A stretch of DNA of 64,000 bases, from contig NZ_JWJG01000028.1 of NCBI RefSeq assembly GCF_000818395.1, positions 2,193,397 to 2,257,396 of the forward strand. Reading direction: 5' to 3'. The stretch comes from Noviherbaspirillum autotrophicum (GTDB lineage: Bacteria; Pseudomonadota; Gammaproteobacteria; Burkholderiales; Burkholderiaceae_D). The notes below the pieces were generated by a model that saw only the letters and a program-made list of their open reading frames with translations, did not search any database and was not told the DNA's origin. The position numbers were made by a program, and so were the translations under genes. Numbering within the stretch: position 1 is the stretch's first letter; every line of letters starts with the position of its first letter. Of this stretch, positions 1 through 9,106 are shown in pieces.

Positions 1-973
1 GCTGTGCGGCTGCACCGACTACACGCACCAGGAAGTGCGCGACGCGATAAAGGTCAACAAGCTGCTGACGATTGCCGGTGCCATGCAATTCCTGGAATGG
101 CGCACGCCGAACGGCTGCGCGACCTGCCGGCCCGCTTTGAACTATTACCTGATCTCGACCTGGCCGCACGAGGCGAAGGACGACCCGCAGTCGCGCTTCA
201 TCAACGAGCGCGCGCACGCCAATATCCAGAAGGACGGCACCTATTCCGTGATCCCGCGCATGTGGGGCGGCGAGACCAATGCCTCCGAGTTGCGCCGCAT
301 CGCCGACGTGGTCGACAAGTACAACATCCCGACGGTGAAGGTCACCGGCGGCCAGCGCATCGACCTCTTGGGTGTGAAGAAGGAAGACTTGCCGGCGGTG
401 TGGCAGGACCTCGGCATGCCGTCGGGTCACGCGTATGCGAAGGCGCTGCGCACCGTGAAAACCTGCGTCGGCTCCGAATGGTGCCGCTTCGGCACGCAGG
501 ATTCGACCCTCATGGGCCAGCAGCTCGAGCGCGCATTGTGGCGTATGTATGCGCCGCACAAGGTCAAGATCGCGGTCTCCGGATGTCCGCGCAACTGCGC
601 GGAGTCGGGCATCAAGGACGTCGGCGTGATCGGCGTGGACTCGGGCTGGGAAATCTATGTTGCCGGCAATGGCGGCATCAAGACCGAGGTCGCGCACTTC
701 TTCGCGAAGGTGAAAACCCATGAAGAGGTGCTGGAATATTCCGGCGCCTTCCTGCAGCTGTATCGCGAGGAGGGCTGGTATCTGGAGCGCACCGTGCATT
801 ACGTGTCGCGGGTGGGATTGGATCATGTGAAGAAAAAGATTCTGGACGACGCCGAAAACCGCAAGGCGCTCTACGAGCGATTGCTGTTCTCGCTCGACGG
901 CGAACCCGATCCGTGGCACGAGAAGGAAAAGGCGCAGGTCGACGAACGCCAGTTCGCGCCGCTGTCCGTGTAA
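1..973 (+). CDS. nirB: Assimilatory nitrite reductase large subunit, C-terminal part (5' end outside window)
   Basis: This is the C-terminal portion of NirB, the cytoplasmic NAD(P)H-dependent siroheme enzyme that reduces nitrite to ammonium. The reading frame is open from base 2, so the FAD/NAD-binding N-terminus lies to the left of the window. The first visible residues (LCGCTDYTHQEVR) are the end of the BFD-like [2Fe-2S] region. The sulfite/nitrite reductase ferredoxin-like and 4Fe-4S/siroheme domains follow. The two cysteine motifs that ligate the 4Fe-4S cluster and siroheme are intact: TCVGSEWC near 460-480 and SGCPRNCAES near 578-607. A small ORF and nirD follow in the same direction, then nasA. 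The family assignment is firm; only the N-terminus is unseen. Confidence 0.96.
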   Translation, partial: LCGCTDYTHQEVRDAIKVNKLLTIAGAMQFLEWRTPNGCATCRPALNYYLISTWPHEAKDDPQSRFINERAHANIQKDGTYSVIPRMWGGETNASELRRIADVVDKYNIPTVKVTGGQRIDLLGVKKEDLPAVWQDLGMPSGHAYAKALRTVKTCVGSEWCRFGTQDSTLMGQQLERALWRMYAPHKVKIAVSGCPRNCAESGIKDVGVIGVDSGWEIYVAGNGGIKTEVAHFFAKVKTHEEVLEYSGAFLQLYREEGWYLERTVHYVSRVGLDHVKKKILDDAENRKALYERLLFSLDGEPDPWHEKEKAQVDERQFAPLSV

Positions 974-1027
974 GGCGGGAAAAATGGGCGCGGCTCGGGC
1001 CGCATCGGATCGATGAAAGGAGCGGCG

Positions 1028-1150
1028 ATGAAACTGTATCTGGCTGCGGTCGTGCTGACCATGTCTGCAACGGCGATCATCGTCAACACCTGCATTGCCT
1101 ACAGCATGCCGGGCCGGGCTGCGCCCGCCAACATATACCAACTGAACTGA
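1028..1150 (+). CDS. Small hydrophobic peptide (40 aa) between nirB and nirD
   Basis: A 40-residue ORF sits in the 187-base gap between nirB and nirD. It has a good ribosome binding site (AAAGGAG, five bases before ATG). The peptide starts MKLYLAAVVLTMSATAIIV and continues with a short polar tail ending NIYQLN. It therefore looks like one membrane-spanning helix or an uncleaved signal anchor. It ends ten bases before the nirD start, so it is placed as a real member of the operon. I do not recognise a family. A membrane-anchoring or assembly role for the reductase is possible but unsupported. The short length leaves a moderate chance that it is a chance ORF. Confidence 0.55.
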   Translation: MKLYLAAVVLTMSATAIIVNTCIAYSMPGRAAPANIYQLN

Positions 1151-1160
1151 AGGGATCGAA

Positions 1161-1514
1161 ATGTCTCAACAATGGAAAGCCGTCTGCCATGTCGCAGATA
1201 TCCCGGTGCTCGGCGCACGGGTCGTCAAGCGGGCAGGGGGACACGATGTGGCGATTTTCCGCAATGGCGAAGACAAGGTATTCGCGCTGCTTGATCGTTG
1301 CCCGCACAAGGGCGGTCCGCTATCGCAGGGCATCGTGTTCGGTGAGCACGTCGCCTGCCCGCTGCACAACTGGAGTATCGGCCTCGATTCCGGCTGCGCG
1401 AATGCGCCTGACGAAGGCTGCACGCCGAAGTTCAGCGTCAAGGTCGAGGATGGCAAGGTGTTCCTCGATGTCGCAGAACTGAATTCCGTGGCAATTGAGG
1501 TCAAGGCTGCATGA
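1161..1514 (+). CDS. nirD: Assimilatory nitrite reductase small subunit (Rieske-like)
   Basis: This 117-residue protein is NirD, the small subunit of NADH nitrite reductase. It has the Rieske-like fold. The expected landmarks are visible: CPHKGGPLSQGIV near residues 47-60 and CPLHNWSIGLDSG near 66-80. The family often retains such positions, with or without a cluster. The start ATG follows a GGGATCG stretch and matches the usual N-terminus (MSQQWKAVC). Its last codons overlap the nasA start by four bases (ATGA), which implies translational coupling of the nitrite and nitrate reductases. Confidence 0.95.
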   Translation: MSQQWKAVCHVADIPVLGARVVKRAGGHDVAIFRNGEDKVFALLDRCPHKGGPLSQGIVFGEHVACPLHNWSIGLDSGCANAPDEGCTPKFSVKVEDGKVFLDVAELNSVAIEVKAA

Positions 1515-4276
1515 CGACATTGCGCGAAACGAAGACCGCCTGCTGCTACTGCGGCGTCGGCTGCGGCGTGATCGTCGAATCCGACGGTGAACGGATCACC
1601 GGCGTGCGCGGCGACCCGCAGCATCCGGCCAATTTCGGGCGCCTGTGCTCCAAGGGCAGCACGCTGCACCTGACGGCGAATCCGGTGCTGCAGCAGCAGG
1701 TGCGCGCGCTGCATCCTGAGTTGCGCACTGCGCGCGGCGCGCCGCGCGCGCCGGCGGCATGGGGCGAGACGCTCGACTTCATCGCGCGCAGGTTTGTGAG
1801 CACGATCCGGGAACACGGCCCCGACAGCGTCGGCTTCTATATCTCCGGCCAGCTGCTGACCGAGGATTACTATGTGTTCAACAAGCTGGCCAAGGGGCTG
1901 ATCGGCACCAACAACATCGACACCAATTCGCGCCTGTGCATGTCGAGCGCGGTGGCCGGCTACAAGCAAACGCTGGGCGCGGATGCGCCGCCAGTGTGCT
2001 ACGAGGACATCGACCATGCGGACCTGATTTTCATCGCCGGCTCCAACATGGCGTATGCGCATCCGGTGCTGTATCGCCGCGTCGAGGAGGCGCGCCGGCG
2101 CAACCCGTCGCTGCGCATGATCGTCGCCGACCCGCGCCGCACCGATACGGCGCGCGATGCCGACCTGTTCCTGCCGATTTTGCCCGGCACCGACGTGGCG
2201 CTGTTCAACGGTATGCTGCATGTCTGCCTGTGGGAAGGCCTGGTCGACACCGCCTATATCGACGCGCACACCGAAGGCTTTGCCGAGCTCAAGCGCACGG
2301 TGCGCGATTACACCCCGGCCTACGTCGCCGAGTTGTGTGGCATTGGCGAGGATGACCTGATCCGGGCCGCGCGCTGGTTCGGCCAGGCGAAGGCGGCGTT
2401 GTCGTTCTATTGCCAGGGGCTGAACCAGTCATCGTCCGGCACGGCCAAGAATGCGGCGCTGATCAACCTGCATCTGGCTACGCGCCAGATCGGCAAGCCG
2501 GGAGCAGGCCCCTTTTCGCTGACCGGACAGCCCAATGCGATGGGCGGGCGCGAGGTCGGCGGGCTGTCCAACCTGCTGTCCGCGCATCGCGACATGGCCG
2601 ATTCGCAGCATCGGGCGGAAGTGGCGCGGCTGTGGGGCGTGGAGTCGGTACCGGCCACGCCGGGCAAAACCGCGATCGAGATGTTCGAGGCGGTGCGGCG
2701 CGGCGAGATCCGGATACTGTGGATCGTCTGCACCAACCCGGCACAGTCGCTGCCCGCGCAGCGCATGGTGCGAGAGGCGCTGGAAAAGGCCGAGCTGGTG
2801 ATCGTGCAGGAAGCCTACCGGACCACCGCCACCGTCGCCTATGCAGATGTGGTGCTGCCGGCCACGACCTGGGGCGAGAAGGAGGGCACGGTGACCAATT
2901 CCGAGCGCCGCATCACGCGCGTCAATGCCGTGCTGCCCGGCCCGGGACAGGCGCGCCATGACTGGGAAATCGCGGTCGATTTCGCGCGGCGGCTGGAAAC
3001 GATGCTGGAAAGGACCGGCACGCTCTTTCCATACACGACGACCGAACAGATCTGGAACGAGCACCGCGAATCGACGCGCGGGCGCGACCTCGACATCACT
3101 GGCCTGTCTTACCGCATCCTGGAGCAGCAGGGGCCGCAGCAATGGCCGTTTCCCGAGGGCGCGGCGCAGGGGCGCAAGCGCCTGTACGAGGATGGCGTCT
3201 ATCCGACCGCGAGCGGGCGCGCGCGCTTCGTCGACACGGCGTACCAGCCGGTGGCCGAGCCGGTCGATGCCCGCTATCCGCTCCGCCTGACCACTGGACG
3301 GCTGCGCGACCAGTGGCATGGCATGAGCCGCACCGGCACCGTGGCGCAGTTGTTTTCGCACGCGCCGGAGCCGTCGGTGGCGATGGCGCGGGTCGACATG
3401 GAGCGCCGGCTGATTGCTGACGGCGACCTGGTGCATGTGACCAGCCGGCGCGGCTCGCAAATCCTGCCGGCCTTCGCCGGCGACGACATGCGCGCCGGGC
3501 AGGCTTTCATCGCGATGCACTGGGGCGAGGAATACCTGTCCGGCCGCAACGGCGGTTTCGGCGTCAATGCGCTCACGCTGCCGGCGCTGTGCCCAGCGTC
3601 GAAGCAGCCGGAACTCAAGCACGCGGCGGTCAAGATCCTGAAGGCGGAGCTGCCGTGGCGCTTCGTCGTGTTCGGATGGTCGCCGCCGGAACAGGCGCTC
3701 GCCTTGCAGGCCGGGCTGAGGCCGCTGATGCGCCGTTTCTCGTATGCGTCCTGCACACTGTTCGGCCGGGAAAAAAATGGCGTGCTGTTCCGGGCGGCCG
3801 ACGATTATCCGGCGGACGCTGCGCTGCTCGACGAGATCAAGGCGCGCTTCGGCATCATGGGGGCGCAGGTGCTGCGCTACGACGACAGAAAGCGCGGCCA
3901 TGCGCGCCATATCCTGGTCGCCGACGGCAGGTTGGCCGCCGTCGCGCTGTCGGGCGACATCTCGGCGGAGCGCTGGCTGAAGGAATATCTGGAAGCGGGG
4001 CAGCCGGTGGCCGCGCTCGGACGCCTCTTGCTGATGCCGTCGGCTGCAGCACCGCAGGGCATCAAGCCGCGCGGCCGCATCGTGTGCAACTGCTTCAATG
4101 TCGCCGAAAGCGAGATCGGCAATGCGGCGGCGGAGCTGTCGCGGCAGGGCATCGGCACCGCTGCGGCGCTGCTGGCGGCGTTGCAGCAGCGGCTGAAATG
4201 CGGCACCAGCTGCGGGTCGTGCGTGCCGGAACTGCGCAAGGTGTTGGCGTCGGAACCGTTGCCCGGCCTTGGATGA
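1511..4276 (+). CDS. nasA: Assimilatory nitrate reductase, molybdopterin enzyme with C-terminal [2Fe-2S] domain
   Basis: A 921-residue cytoplasmic molybdenum oxidoreductase that reduces nitrate to nitrite for assimilation. The N-terminal 4Fe-4S motif is C11-x2-C14-x3-C18-x27-C46, typical of the NasA/NarB group. The molybdopterin oxidoreductase domain and the molydopterin dinucleotide-binding domain (around residues 600-710) follow. The last ~65 residues form a BFD-like [2Fe-2S] domain with CNC at 859-861 and further cysteines at 897, 901 and 904. This extra domain is known in Klebsiella-type NasA. No start ambiguity: the ATG overlaps the nirD stop. No gene for a separate electron-transfer subunit follows. 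The product would feed nitrite to NirBD encoded just upstream. Confidence 0.95.
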   Translation: MTTLRETKTACCYCGVGCGVIVESDGERITGVRGDPQHPANFGRLCSKGSTLHLTANPVLQQQVRALHPELRTARGAPRAPAAWGETLDFIARRFVSTIREHGPDSVGFYISGQLLTEDYYVFNKLAKGLIGTNNIDTNSRLCMSSAVAGYKQTLGADAPPVCYEDIDHADLIFIAGSNMAYAHPVLYRRVEEARRRNPSLRMIVADPRRTDTARDADLFLPILPGTDVALFNGMLHVCLWEGLVDTAYIDAHTEGFAELKRTVRDYTPAYVAELCGIGEDDLIRAARWFGQAKAALSFYCQGLNQSSSGTAKNAALINLHLATRQIGKPGAGPFSLTGQPNAMGGREVGGLSNLLSAHRDMADSQHRAEVARLWGVESVPATPGKTAIEMFEAVRRGEIRILWIVCTNPAQSLPAQRMVREALEKAELVIVQEAYRTTATVAYADVVLPATTWGEKEGTVTNSERRITRVNAVLPGPGQARHDWEIAVDFARRLETMLERTGTLFPYTTTEQIWNEHRESTRGRDLDITGLSYRILEQQGPQQWPFPEGAAQGRKRLYEDGVYPTASGRARFVDTAYQPVAEPVDARYPLRLTTGRLRDQWHGMSRTGTVAQLFSHAPEPSVAMARVDMERRLIADGDLVHVTSRRGSQILPAFAGDDMRAGQAFIAMHWGEEYLSGRNGGFGVNALTLPALCPASKQPELKHAAVKILKAELPWRFVVFGWSPPEQALALQAGLRPLMRRFSYASCTLFGREKNGVLFRAADDYPADAALLDEIKARFGIMGAQVLRYDDRKRGHARHILVADGRLAAVALSGDISAERWLKEYLEAGQPVAALGRLLLMPSAAAPQGIKPRGRIVCNCFNVAESEIGNAAAELSRQGIGTAAALLAALQQRLKCGTSCGSCVPELRKVLASEPLPGLG

Positions 4277-4522
4277 GCGCCTGTTCGGTGTCTATTTGGC
4301 AGGTCTGTTCAAGCGGGATGCAGTGCAAGGCGTGGCACGCCGCTCAGGGGGCGCCGAGGCCTCCTGCCGTAGCACCGCTACGACGCATCGTCGCGCTTAT
4401 CTATGTTCAGTCAATATTGTCGTATGCAAAGTTTACATACCGGGGGGCAATTCACTAGAGGCATGCGCGACGCTGCCAAGCTTTGCCAAAATCAGGCAGG
4501 CGAGGAAGTTGAGAAACAATGC

Positions 4523-4987
4523 TTAGCGGGAACCTGCGCGATTCCTACTCCGCGCGAGTTCGCGGTCCAGCGCATTGGCAAAGCTCTGGCGGTCGGCGTG
4601 GCTAAACGTGGCCGGGCCGCCTGTGTCGACACCACTGCTACGTAGCTCTTCCATGAAAGCCCGCATCGTCAGTTGCTGGGCAATAGTGTCCTTGGTGTAC
4701 CACTCGCCGCGCGGATTGAGCGGCAACCCGCCCTTGTCCAGTACTAGGGAGGCCAAGGGAATGTCGCCGGTTACGACGATGTCGCCGGGCCTGAGGCGCT
4801 CAACGATTTCGGCGTCGGCCGCATCCGCGCCAGCCGGAACTTGGAGCGCGCGGATGAAGCGCGAGCCAGGCACACGGATCAAGCGGTTGGCAACCAGCGT
4901 GACGTTGAGCTGCAGGCGCTCGGCCACCCGAAAAAGGATGTCTTTAATGACAGCCGGACAGGCGTCGGCGTCGACCCAGATGTGCAT
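4523..4987 (-). CDS. YaiI/YqxD family protein (DUF188)
   Basis: The protein is a member of the YaiI/YqxD (DUF188) family, about 154 residues, cytoplasmic, with a PIN-like fold. The hallmark VDADACP lies at residues 4-10 and the family pattern [10 protein letters not shown] and [12 protein letters not shown] are visible further on. I chose the ATG giving [11 protein letters not shown] because family members begin there; an in-frame ATG eleven codons upstream (5020) is possible. No convincing ribosome binding site precedes either. The biochemical function of the family is not established. It is transcribed toward nasA and appears to be a single gene. Confidence 0.88.
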   Translation of the reverse strand: MHIWVDADACPAVIKDILFRVAERLQLNVTLVANRLIRVPGSRFIRALQVPAGADAADAEIVERLRPGDIVVTGDIPLASLVLDKGGLPLNPRGEWYTKDTIAQQLTMRAFMEELRSSGVDTGGPATFSHADRQSFANALDRELARSRNRAGSR

Positions 4988-5268
4988 GACAAATCGGATG
5001 AGATCAGCAGGATGCCCCATTGTAACGGCAAGCTGCCTGGTAGATGGGTAGCACGAACTGCGAGTCCGAACCGTTTGGCGCCACCATGTCGTTCAAGCTC
5101 TGTGGCCGCCCCGTCGCTGTCATTTGGCGAAATCGGCCATCTGGCGGATGACGTCGCGTGCTGCTCATTGCTGCACGCGACGTCATTGCCGATTACCGGG
5201 ATGGCAGCCCTGCTTTCAACGAAGTGTGGCTGATGAGGCGGCCGGTGCGTTGTCAGCTTACCCTCTTC

Positions 5269-6291
5269 TTATATCTCCATCACGATCCGGCCCTCTATCT
5301 GGCCTTTTCGCATGGTGTCGAAGATGTGGTTAATGTTTTCGAGACGGTCGGTGGAAATGTGGGATGTGACCTTTCCTTCTCCCGCAAACATCAGCGCCTC
5401 TTCCAGGTCCTTGCGCGTGCCCACAATGGATCCCCGTATCGTCTTGGCGTTCAGCACCACATCGAAGATCGGCAACTCGAAACTGCCGGGAGGCAGGCCG
5501 ACCAGCGCCATGGTCCCGCGCTTGTGCAACATACCGACCGCTTGGGCAAAGGCGGGGCGCGACACGGCAGTAACGAGCACGCCGTGCGCGCCTTGAATCG
5601 CGGACTGCACCTTGGCAACAGGGTCCTCCTTGGAGCAGTTGACCGTCATGTCCGCGCCGAGGTCGGACGCAAGCTTCAGCTTTTCATCCGCGATGTCGAC
5701 GGCGATAACGTGGAATCCCATAGCTTTCGCGTACTGCACGGCCATATGGCCCAATCCACCGATTCCCGAGATGGCTACCCAGTCGCCGGGCTTGCGGTCG
5801 AGAACCTTCAGTCCCTTGTAGACGGTGACTCCGGCACACAGAATCGGCGCCGCGGGTGCAAACTCAAGCGTGTCCGGCAGGCGCCCAGTATAGGCAGGAT
5901 CGGCGAGTACATACTCCGCGTAGCCGCCATTGATGCTGTATCCGGTCATTTGCTGTTCGCCGCAGAGCGTTTCCCAGCCGGTGATGCAATGCTCGCAGTG
6001 CCCGCATGCAGTGTGCAGCCAGGGAACACCGACCCGGTCTCCCTCCTTCAGGGTACGCACGCCCGCCCCTACCTTTGCCACGTAGCCGACACCTTCATGA
6101 CCAGGAATCAAGGGCAAGCTCGGCTTGACCGGCCAGTCCCCGTCGGCGGCATGCAGGTCGGTGTGGCATACGCCGGACGCGGTCACTTTGACGAGCACCT
6201 GACCCGGCGGTACTTCCGGAACATCGACGTCTTCGATAACCAGCGGCTTTCCGAATTCATGTATGACGGCAGCCTTCATTTTTTCAGCCAT
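5269..6291 (-). CDS. Zinc-dependent alcohol dehydrogenase (AdhP type)
   Basis: A 340-residue medium-chain NAD-dependent alcohol dehydrogenase of the AdhP/ADH1 type. It should oxidise primary alcohols such as ethanol or reduce the aldehydes. Visible motifs are the catalytic zinc ligands GVCHTDLHA near residue 40 and GHEGVG near 65. The structural zinc cluster [15 protein letters not shown] lies near 95, and the Rossmann motif [13 protein letters not shown] near 175. The length is normal. The start giving [13 protein letters not shown] is preferred because GGAG lies six bases upstream. A longer reading extending to 6396 adds a non-conserved arginine-rich stretch. It stands alone, with a 575-base gap upstream that probably holds its promoter. 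Confidence 0.93.
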   Translation of the reverse strand: MAEKMKAAVIHEFGKPLVIEDVDVPEVPPGQVLVKVTASGVCHTDLHAADGDWPVKPSLPLIPGHEGVGYVAKVGAGVRTLKEGDRVGVPWLHTACGHCEHCITGWETLCGEQQMTGYSINGGYAEYVLADPAYTGRLPDTLEFAPAAPILCAGVTVYKGLKVLDRKPGDWVAISGIGGLGHMAVQYAKAMGFHVIAVDIADEKLKLASDLGADMTVNCSKEDPVAKVQSAIQGAHGVLVTAVSRPAFAQAVGMLHKRGTMALVGLPPGSFELPIFDVVLNAKTIRGSIVGTRKDLEEALMFAGEGKVTSHISTDRLENINHIFDTMRKGQIEGRIVMEI

Positions 6292-6866
6292 GGCAATCTC
6301 CATTCCATCGTCACGAGAGCGTGCGAATCTGTTGAGAGTGCGTCGACACCATGGCGCGTCCCGTAGATCACTTGCAGCAAGAGCGAGACCCGGCACGGTC
6401 GGTACGCGTGTCGCTATGTGACACGCACAACGGCGTATAGGTTCTACAGGAGAAGTAGCCGAGAAGAGGATCGATGGTGCTCCCTCCGACCCGTCATGAC
6501 GACTCGAAATGTTTCAAGGTGACCCAAGCACTATTTGCAAGTGGACGGCTGTTGCCAAGCGCAGCTCTACTGATTGAATCGTCCTTTGCCGCCAAAAGAT
6601 TTTGCACATTGGTACCGACAGCGCCAAGCTGCTTGAATGTGCATAAAGAGTCCGGTGCGAAGTAAGCAGTGGGGCCGCATGTATGGACCAGCAGACATAG
6701 GAATTACCTTTCTATCTCAGCTTTTGAACATCACTGCCCATACTGAACGTCTGGTTCTGGCTATACGGAGTCCGTTGGGTAATTCCAGGCGCCGGCGACT
6801 ATGTTCTGACTTCCGGGCGATCCCTAGCAAGGCTTGATGCGCCAAAGACGACCCAATGTAGCTCAT
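6292..6866. other. Intergenic region without a recognisable gene
   Basis: This 575-base stretch lies between the start of the alcohol dehydrogenase and the end of the AraC-type regulator, both on the minus strand. Short ORFs exist in both directions (for example 6474-6665) but none has a good ribosome binding site or familiar sequence. It presumably contains the alcohol dehydrogenase promoter near its left end. No repeat or terminator hairpin stood out. Confidence 0.5.
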
Positions 6867-7901
6867 TCAAGATGAGCATGCCCGGAATTCGCTGGGCGTT
6901 GTACCGGTCCATTTTTTGAATGCCTGCCGGAAGTTCGGTGCGTCGCTGAACCCGAGAGATGCGGCGATGTCTTCGTTGCTCATGCGCGTCTTGCGCAAAT
7001 AGTCCATCGCAAGTTGTTTGCGAACGTTGTTCAGAATGGTCTGATACGACGTCTCCTGCGACTGCAGCTTGCGGCGCAAGGTGCGGGAAGTCATGTGCAG
7101 CTGATGCGCCACTGTCTCGATATCGGGGAAGCGACCGGGTTGCGCCATCAGAATGCCGAACACCTTGCCGGCCATGCCTGAGGCTGCCTTCAATTCCGTC
7201 AGCAGCTGGTCGCAGGTCTGGCGCACTACGGCGATGGTGGCTGGATTGGCGAAGGCAAGCGGCTGCTCCAGCAGATCACGGCTGAAACGCAGCTGGTTGC
7301 GATCCTGGCCGAAGCGTACCGGGCAGCCCAGCAGCTCTTTATAGGCGGATGCGTGGCGCGGTGCCGCATAAGCCACGCAGATCTCTGTCGGCGTGACTGG
7401 TCGGCCGAGGATGTCACCGTGCACCGACAGCTGCGTTCCCAGCTGGAATTCGAGCACGAATCGGAACAGGTCGCTGTGCGCTCCGAGTGACAGGACATCC
7501 GAAAATTCCCAGAAGGCGTCGTGTTCCGTTTCCTCGAAGCGCAGGCCGAGCAGCGTCGCGGCCAGGGAACGGTACTTGATGGCGAAGTCGATTGCGTCGC
7601 GTGGTGTAGGACTGCTGAGCAGTGCGTAGCCGTACATGCCGAAGTGGGTGATGCGAATGCGCTTTCCTGCCTTGAGGGCGATGCCCGGGTCGCGGGAGAG
7701 GCGTAGGGCATTGCCGTACACCGTCAACAGTTGACGCGATGCCACGCGCGTGGCCGGCGCATAAAGTTGGTCCGGGTCGAGGCCACTGCCCTTGAGCAGC
7801 TGCGACGCAGCGACGCCTTCTTCCTGCAGGAGTTCGGCTAAGGTCGCGATCTTGTGTGGGGGCTCGATGCGGTCATCGATGTCCGGAAATCGTCGCTCCA
7901 T
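6867..7901 (-). CDS. AraC-family transcriptional regulator (OruR/ArgR-like architecture)
   Basis: A 344-residue AraC/XylS-type DNA-binding regulator. Residues ~20-210 resemble the arabinose-binding-like domain (PF12625) of OruR-type regulators. The C-terminal ~100 residues carry the two helix-turn-helix units, with the recognisable stretch NEDIAASLGFSDAPNFRQAF ahead of a final KWTGTTPSEFR. The ATG at 7901 follows AGGA at normal spacing; a GTG six codons upstream is an alternative. It diverges from the symporter/dehydrogenase/MFS cluster that starts at 8189, with ~290 bases between them. It is therefore the likely local activator of that cluster. The inducer cannot be told from sequence. Confidence 0.9.
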   Translation of the reverse strand: MERRFPDIDDRIEPPHKIATLAELLQEEGVAASQLLKGSGLDPDQLYAPATRVASRQLLTVYGNALRLSRDPGIALKAGKRIRITHFGMYGYALLSSPTPRDAIDFAIKYRSLAATLLGLRFEETEHDAFWEFSDVLSLGAHSDLFRFVLEFQLGTQLSVHGDILGRPVTPTEICVAYAAPRHASAYKELLGCPVRFGQDRNQLRFSRDLLEQPLAFANPATIAVVRQTCDQLLTELKAASGMAGKVFGILMAQPGRFPDIETVAHQLHMTSRTLRRKLQSQETSYQTILNNVRKQLAMDYLRKTRMSNEDIAASLGFSDAPNFRQAFKKWTGTTPSEFRACSS

Positions 7902-8159
7902 TTCGGTCCTGTTCTCCACTATGCATCCAGGCGCGTGTGACGAGGCGCCCCGCCTGTGCCGGGAAGTCTAGCATGGAGTGTCCGATCTTAACCTCCCTTC
8001 TTTTTGCACCGTCGCCCTGCGGTCGGCGGCGTTTTTGCAGCGAGGCCCGCCGCTTCGCCGGGGATGTTACAGGCGAAAAATGTCCGGAATTAACCTGTTT
8101 GCGCCGCTCGCGTTAAAGCACAATCAGTGCATAAAACAATTCTTAGATGGAGACACAAC

Positions 8160-8192
8160 ATGACGGTGCGCGACCAGAGGTGCTGGCGATGA
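8160..8192 (+). CDS. Possible 10-codon leader ORF coupled to the symporter start
   Basis: A short ORF (MTVRDQRCWR) has a strong GGAG seven bases before its ATG. Its TGA overlaps the first of two consecutive ATG codons (8189 and 8192) that begin the symporter. The longer in-frame symporter start at 8147 has no ribosome binding site. The arrangement would suit translational coupling. It is too short to judge by coding content, so this remains a proposal. Confidence 0.3.
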   Translation: MTVRDQRCWR

Positions 8193-9106
8193 TGCATATC
8201 GACCAGGTACAACTCAATTTCAATCCGCAGGCGTTGCTGGGCCTGAACCTTATCCTGGCGCTTGTCATGTTCGGCGTGGCGCTGGATTTGAAACTGTCGG
8301 ATTTCAAGCAGGCGCTGCGCACTCCCAAGGCCCTGGCGATCGGGCTGTTCGGACATCACATCCTGTTCCCTGCCGGGACCTTCCTTCTGATCCGGCTCAT
8401 CGATCCGCTACCGTCGATCGCGCTTGGCATGCTGCTGGTATCGTCATGCCCCGCCGGCCATATCTCCAACTTCTTCACGCACCGGGCGGGCGGCAATGCT
8501 GCTCTGTCGGTATCGATCAGCACGCTGTCGACGGCGGCCGCAGTATTTATGATGCCGCTCAACGTCGCATTCTGGGCAAATCAGGACGCCGGCATGCGTG
8601 CCATCATGCACGACTTCTCGCTCGACCCGGTCGCCATGCTGATCGATGTGGGCATCTTGCTAGGCGCTCCCTTGGGCGCTGGCCTGTTCATTTCCCACCG
8701 CATGTCCCGATTGGCAGCAAAGATGCTCAAGCCGATGCGCATTTTCTCGCTCGGCGTGTTCGCCGTCTTCGTGACGGGTGCGCTGCTCGCCAACTGGAAG
8801 TTCTTCCTCGCCTACGGCGCGATGGTGGTCGGCATCGTCTTCGTGCACAACGCCTGCGCGCTCGGCAGCGGTTATGGCCTGGCCAAGCTGTTCGGGCTTG
8901 CGGAGCGCGATAGCCGTTCCGTGGCTTTCGAGACCGGCATCCAGAATTCCGGCCTTGGGCTGGTCCTGATTTTCAACTTCTTTGGTGGCTTGGGCGGTAT
9001 GGCAATCGTCACTGCCTGGTGGGGCATCTGGCATATCTTTGCCGGCATGGCACTGTCGACCTACTGGATGAAAAAGCCGCTGCTGGCGGCAAAGGCGGGC
9101 GCATGA
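8189..9106 (+). CDS. Bile acid:sodium symporter (BASS) family transporter
   Basis: A ~305-residue inner-membrane protein with many hydrophobic helices, related to the bile acid:sodium symporter family (PF01758). It begins MMHIDQVQLNFNPQALLGL and contains the conserved small-residue stretch LVSSCPAGHISNFFTHRAGG and later GIQNSGLGLVLIF, both characteristic of the family. The substrate is probably an organic anion taken up with sodium. Bacterial members carry varied substrates, so bile acid should not be assumed. It is the first gene of a tight cluster: its stop overlaps the next start by four bases. The divergent AraC regulator likely controls it. Confidence 0.87.
   Translation: MMHIDQVQLNFNPQALLGLNLILALVMFGVALDLKLSDFKQALRTPKALAIGLFGHHILFPAGTFLLIRLIDPLPSIALGMLLVSSCPAGHISNFFTHRAGGNAALSVSISTLSTAAAVFMMPLNVAFWANQDAGMRAIMHDFSLDPVAMLIDVGILLGAPLGAGLFISHRMSRLAAKMLKPMRIFSLGVFAVFVTGALLANWKFFLAYGAMVVGIVFVHNACALGSGYGLAKLFGLAERDSRSVAFETGIQNSGLGLVLIFNFFGGLGGMAIVTAWWGIWHIFAGMALSTYWMKKPLLAAKAGA

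Noticed and set aside
2429-3910. 493-codon minus-strand reading frame opposite nasA
   Set aside because: Antisense to the conserved molybdopterin domain; arginine-rich shadow.
5158-6366. 402-codon plus-strand reading frame opposite the alcohol dehydrogenase
   Set aside because: The minus strand encodes a full-length zinc ADH with all ligands; the plus frame has no family features.
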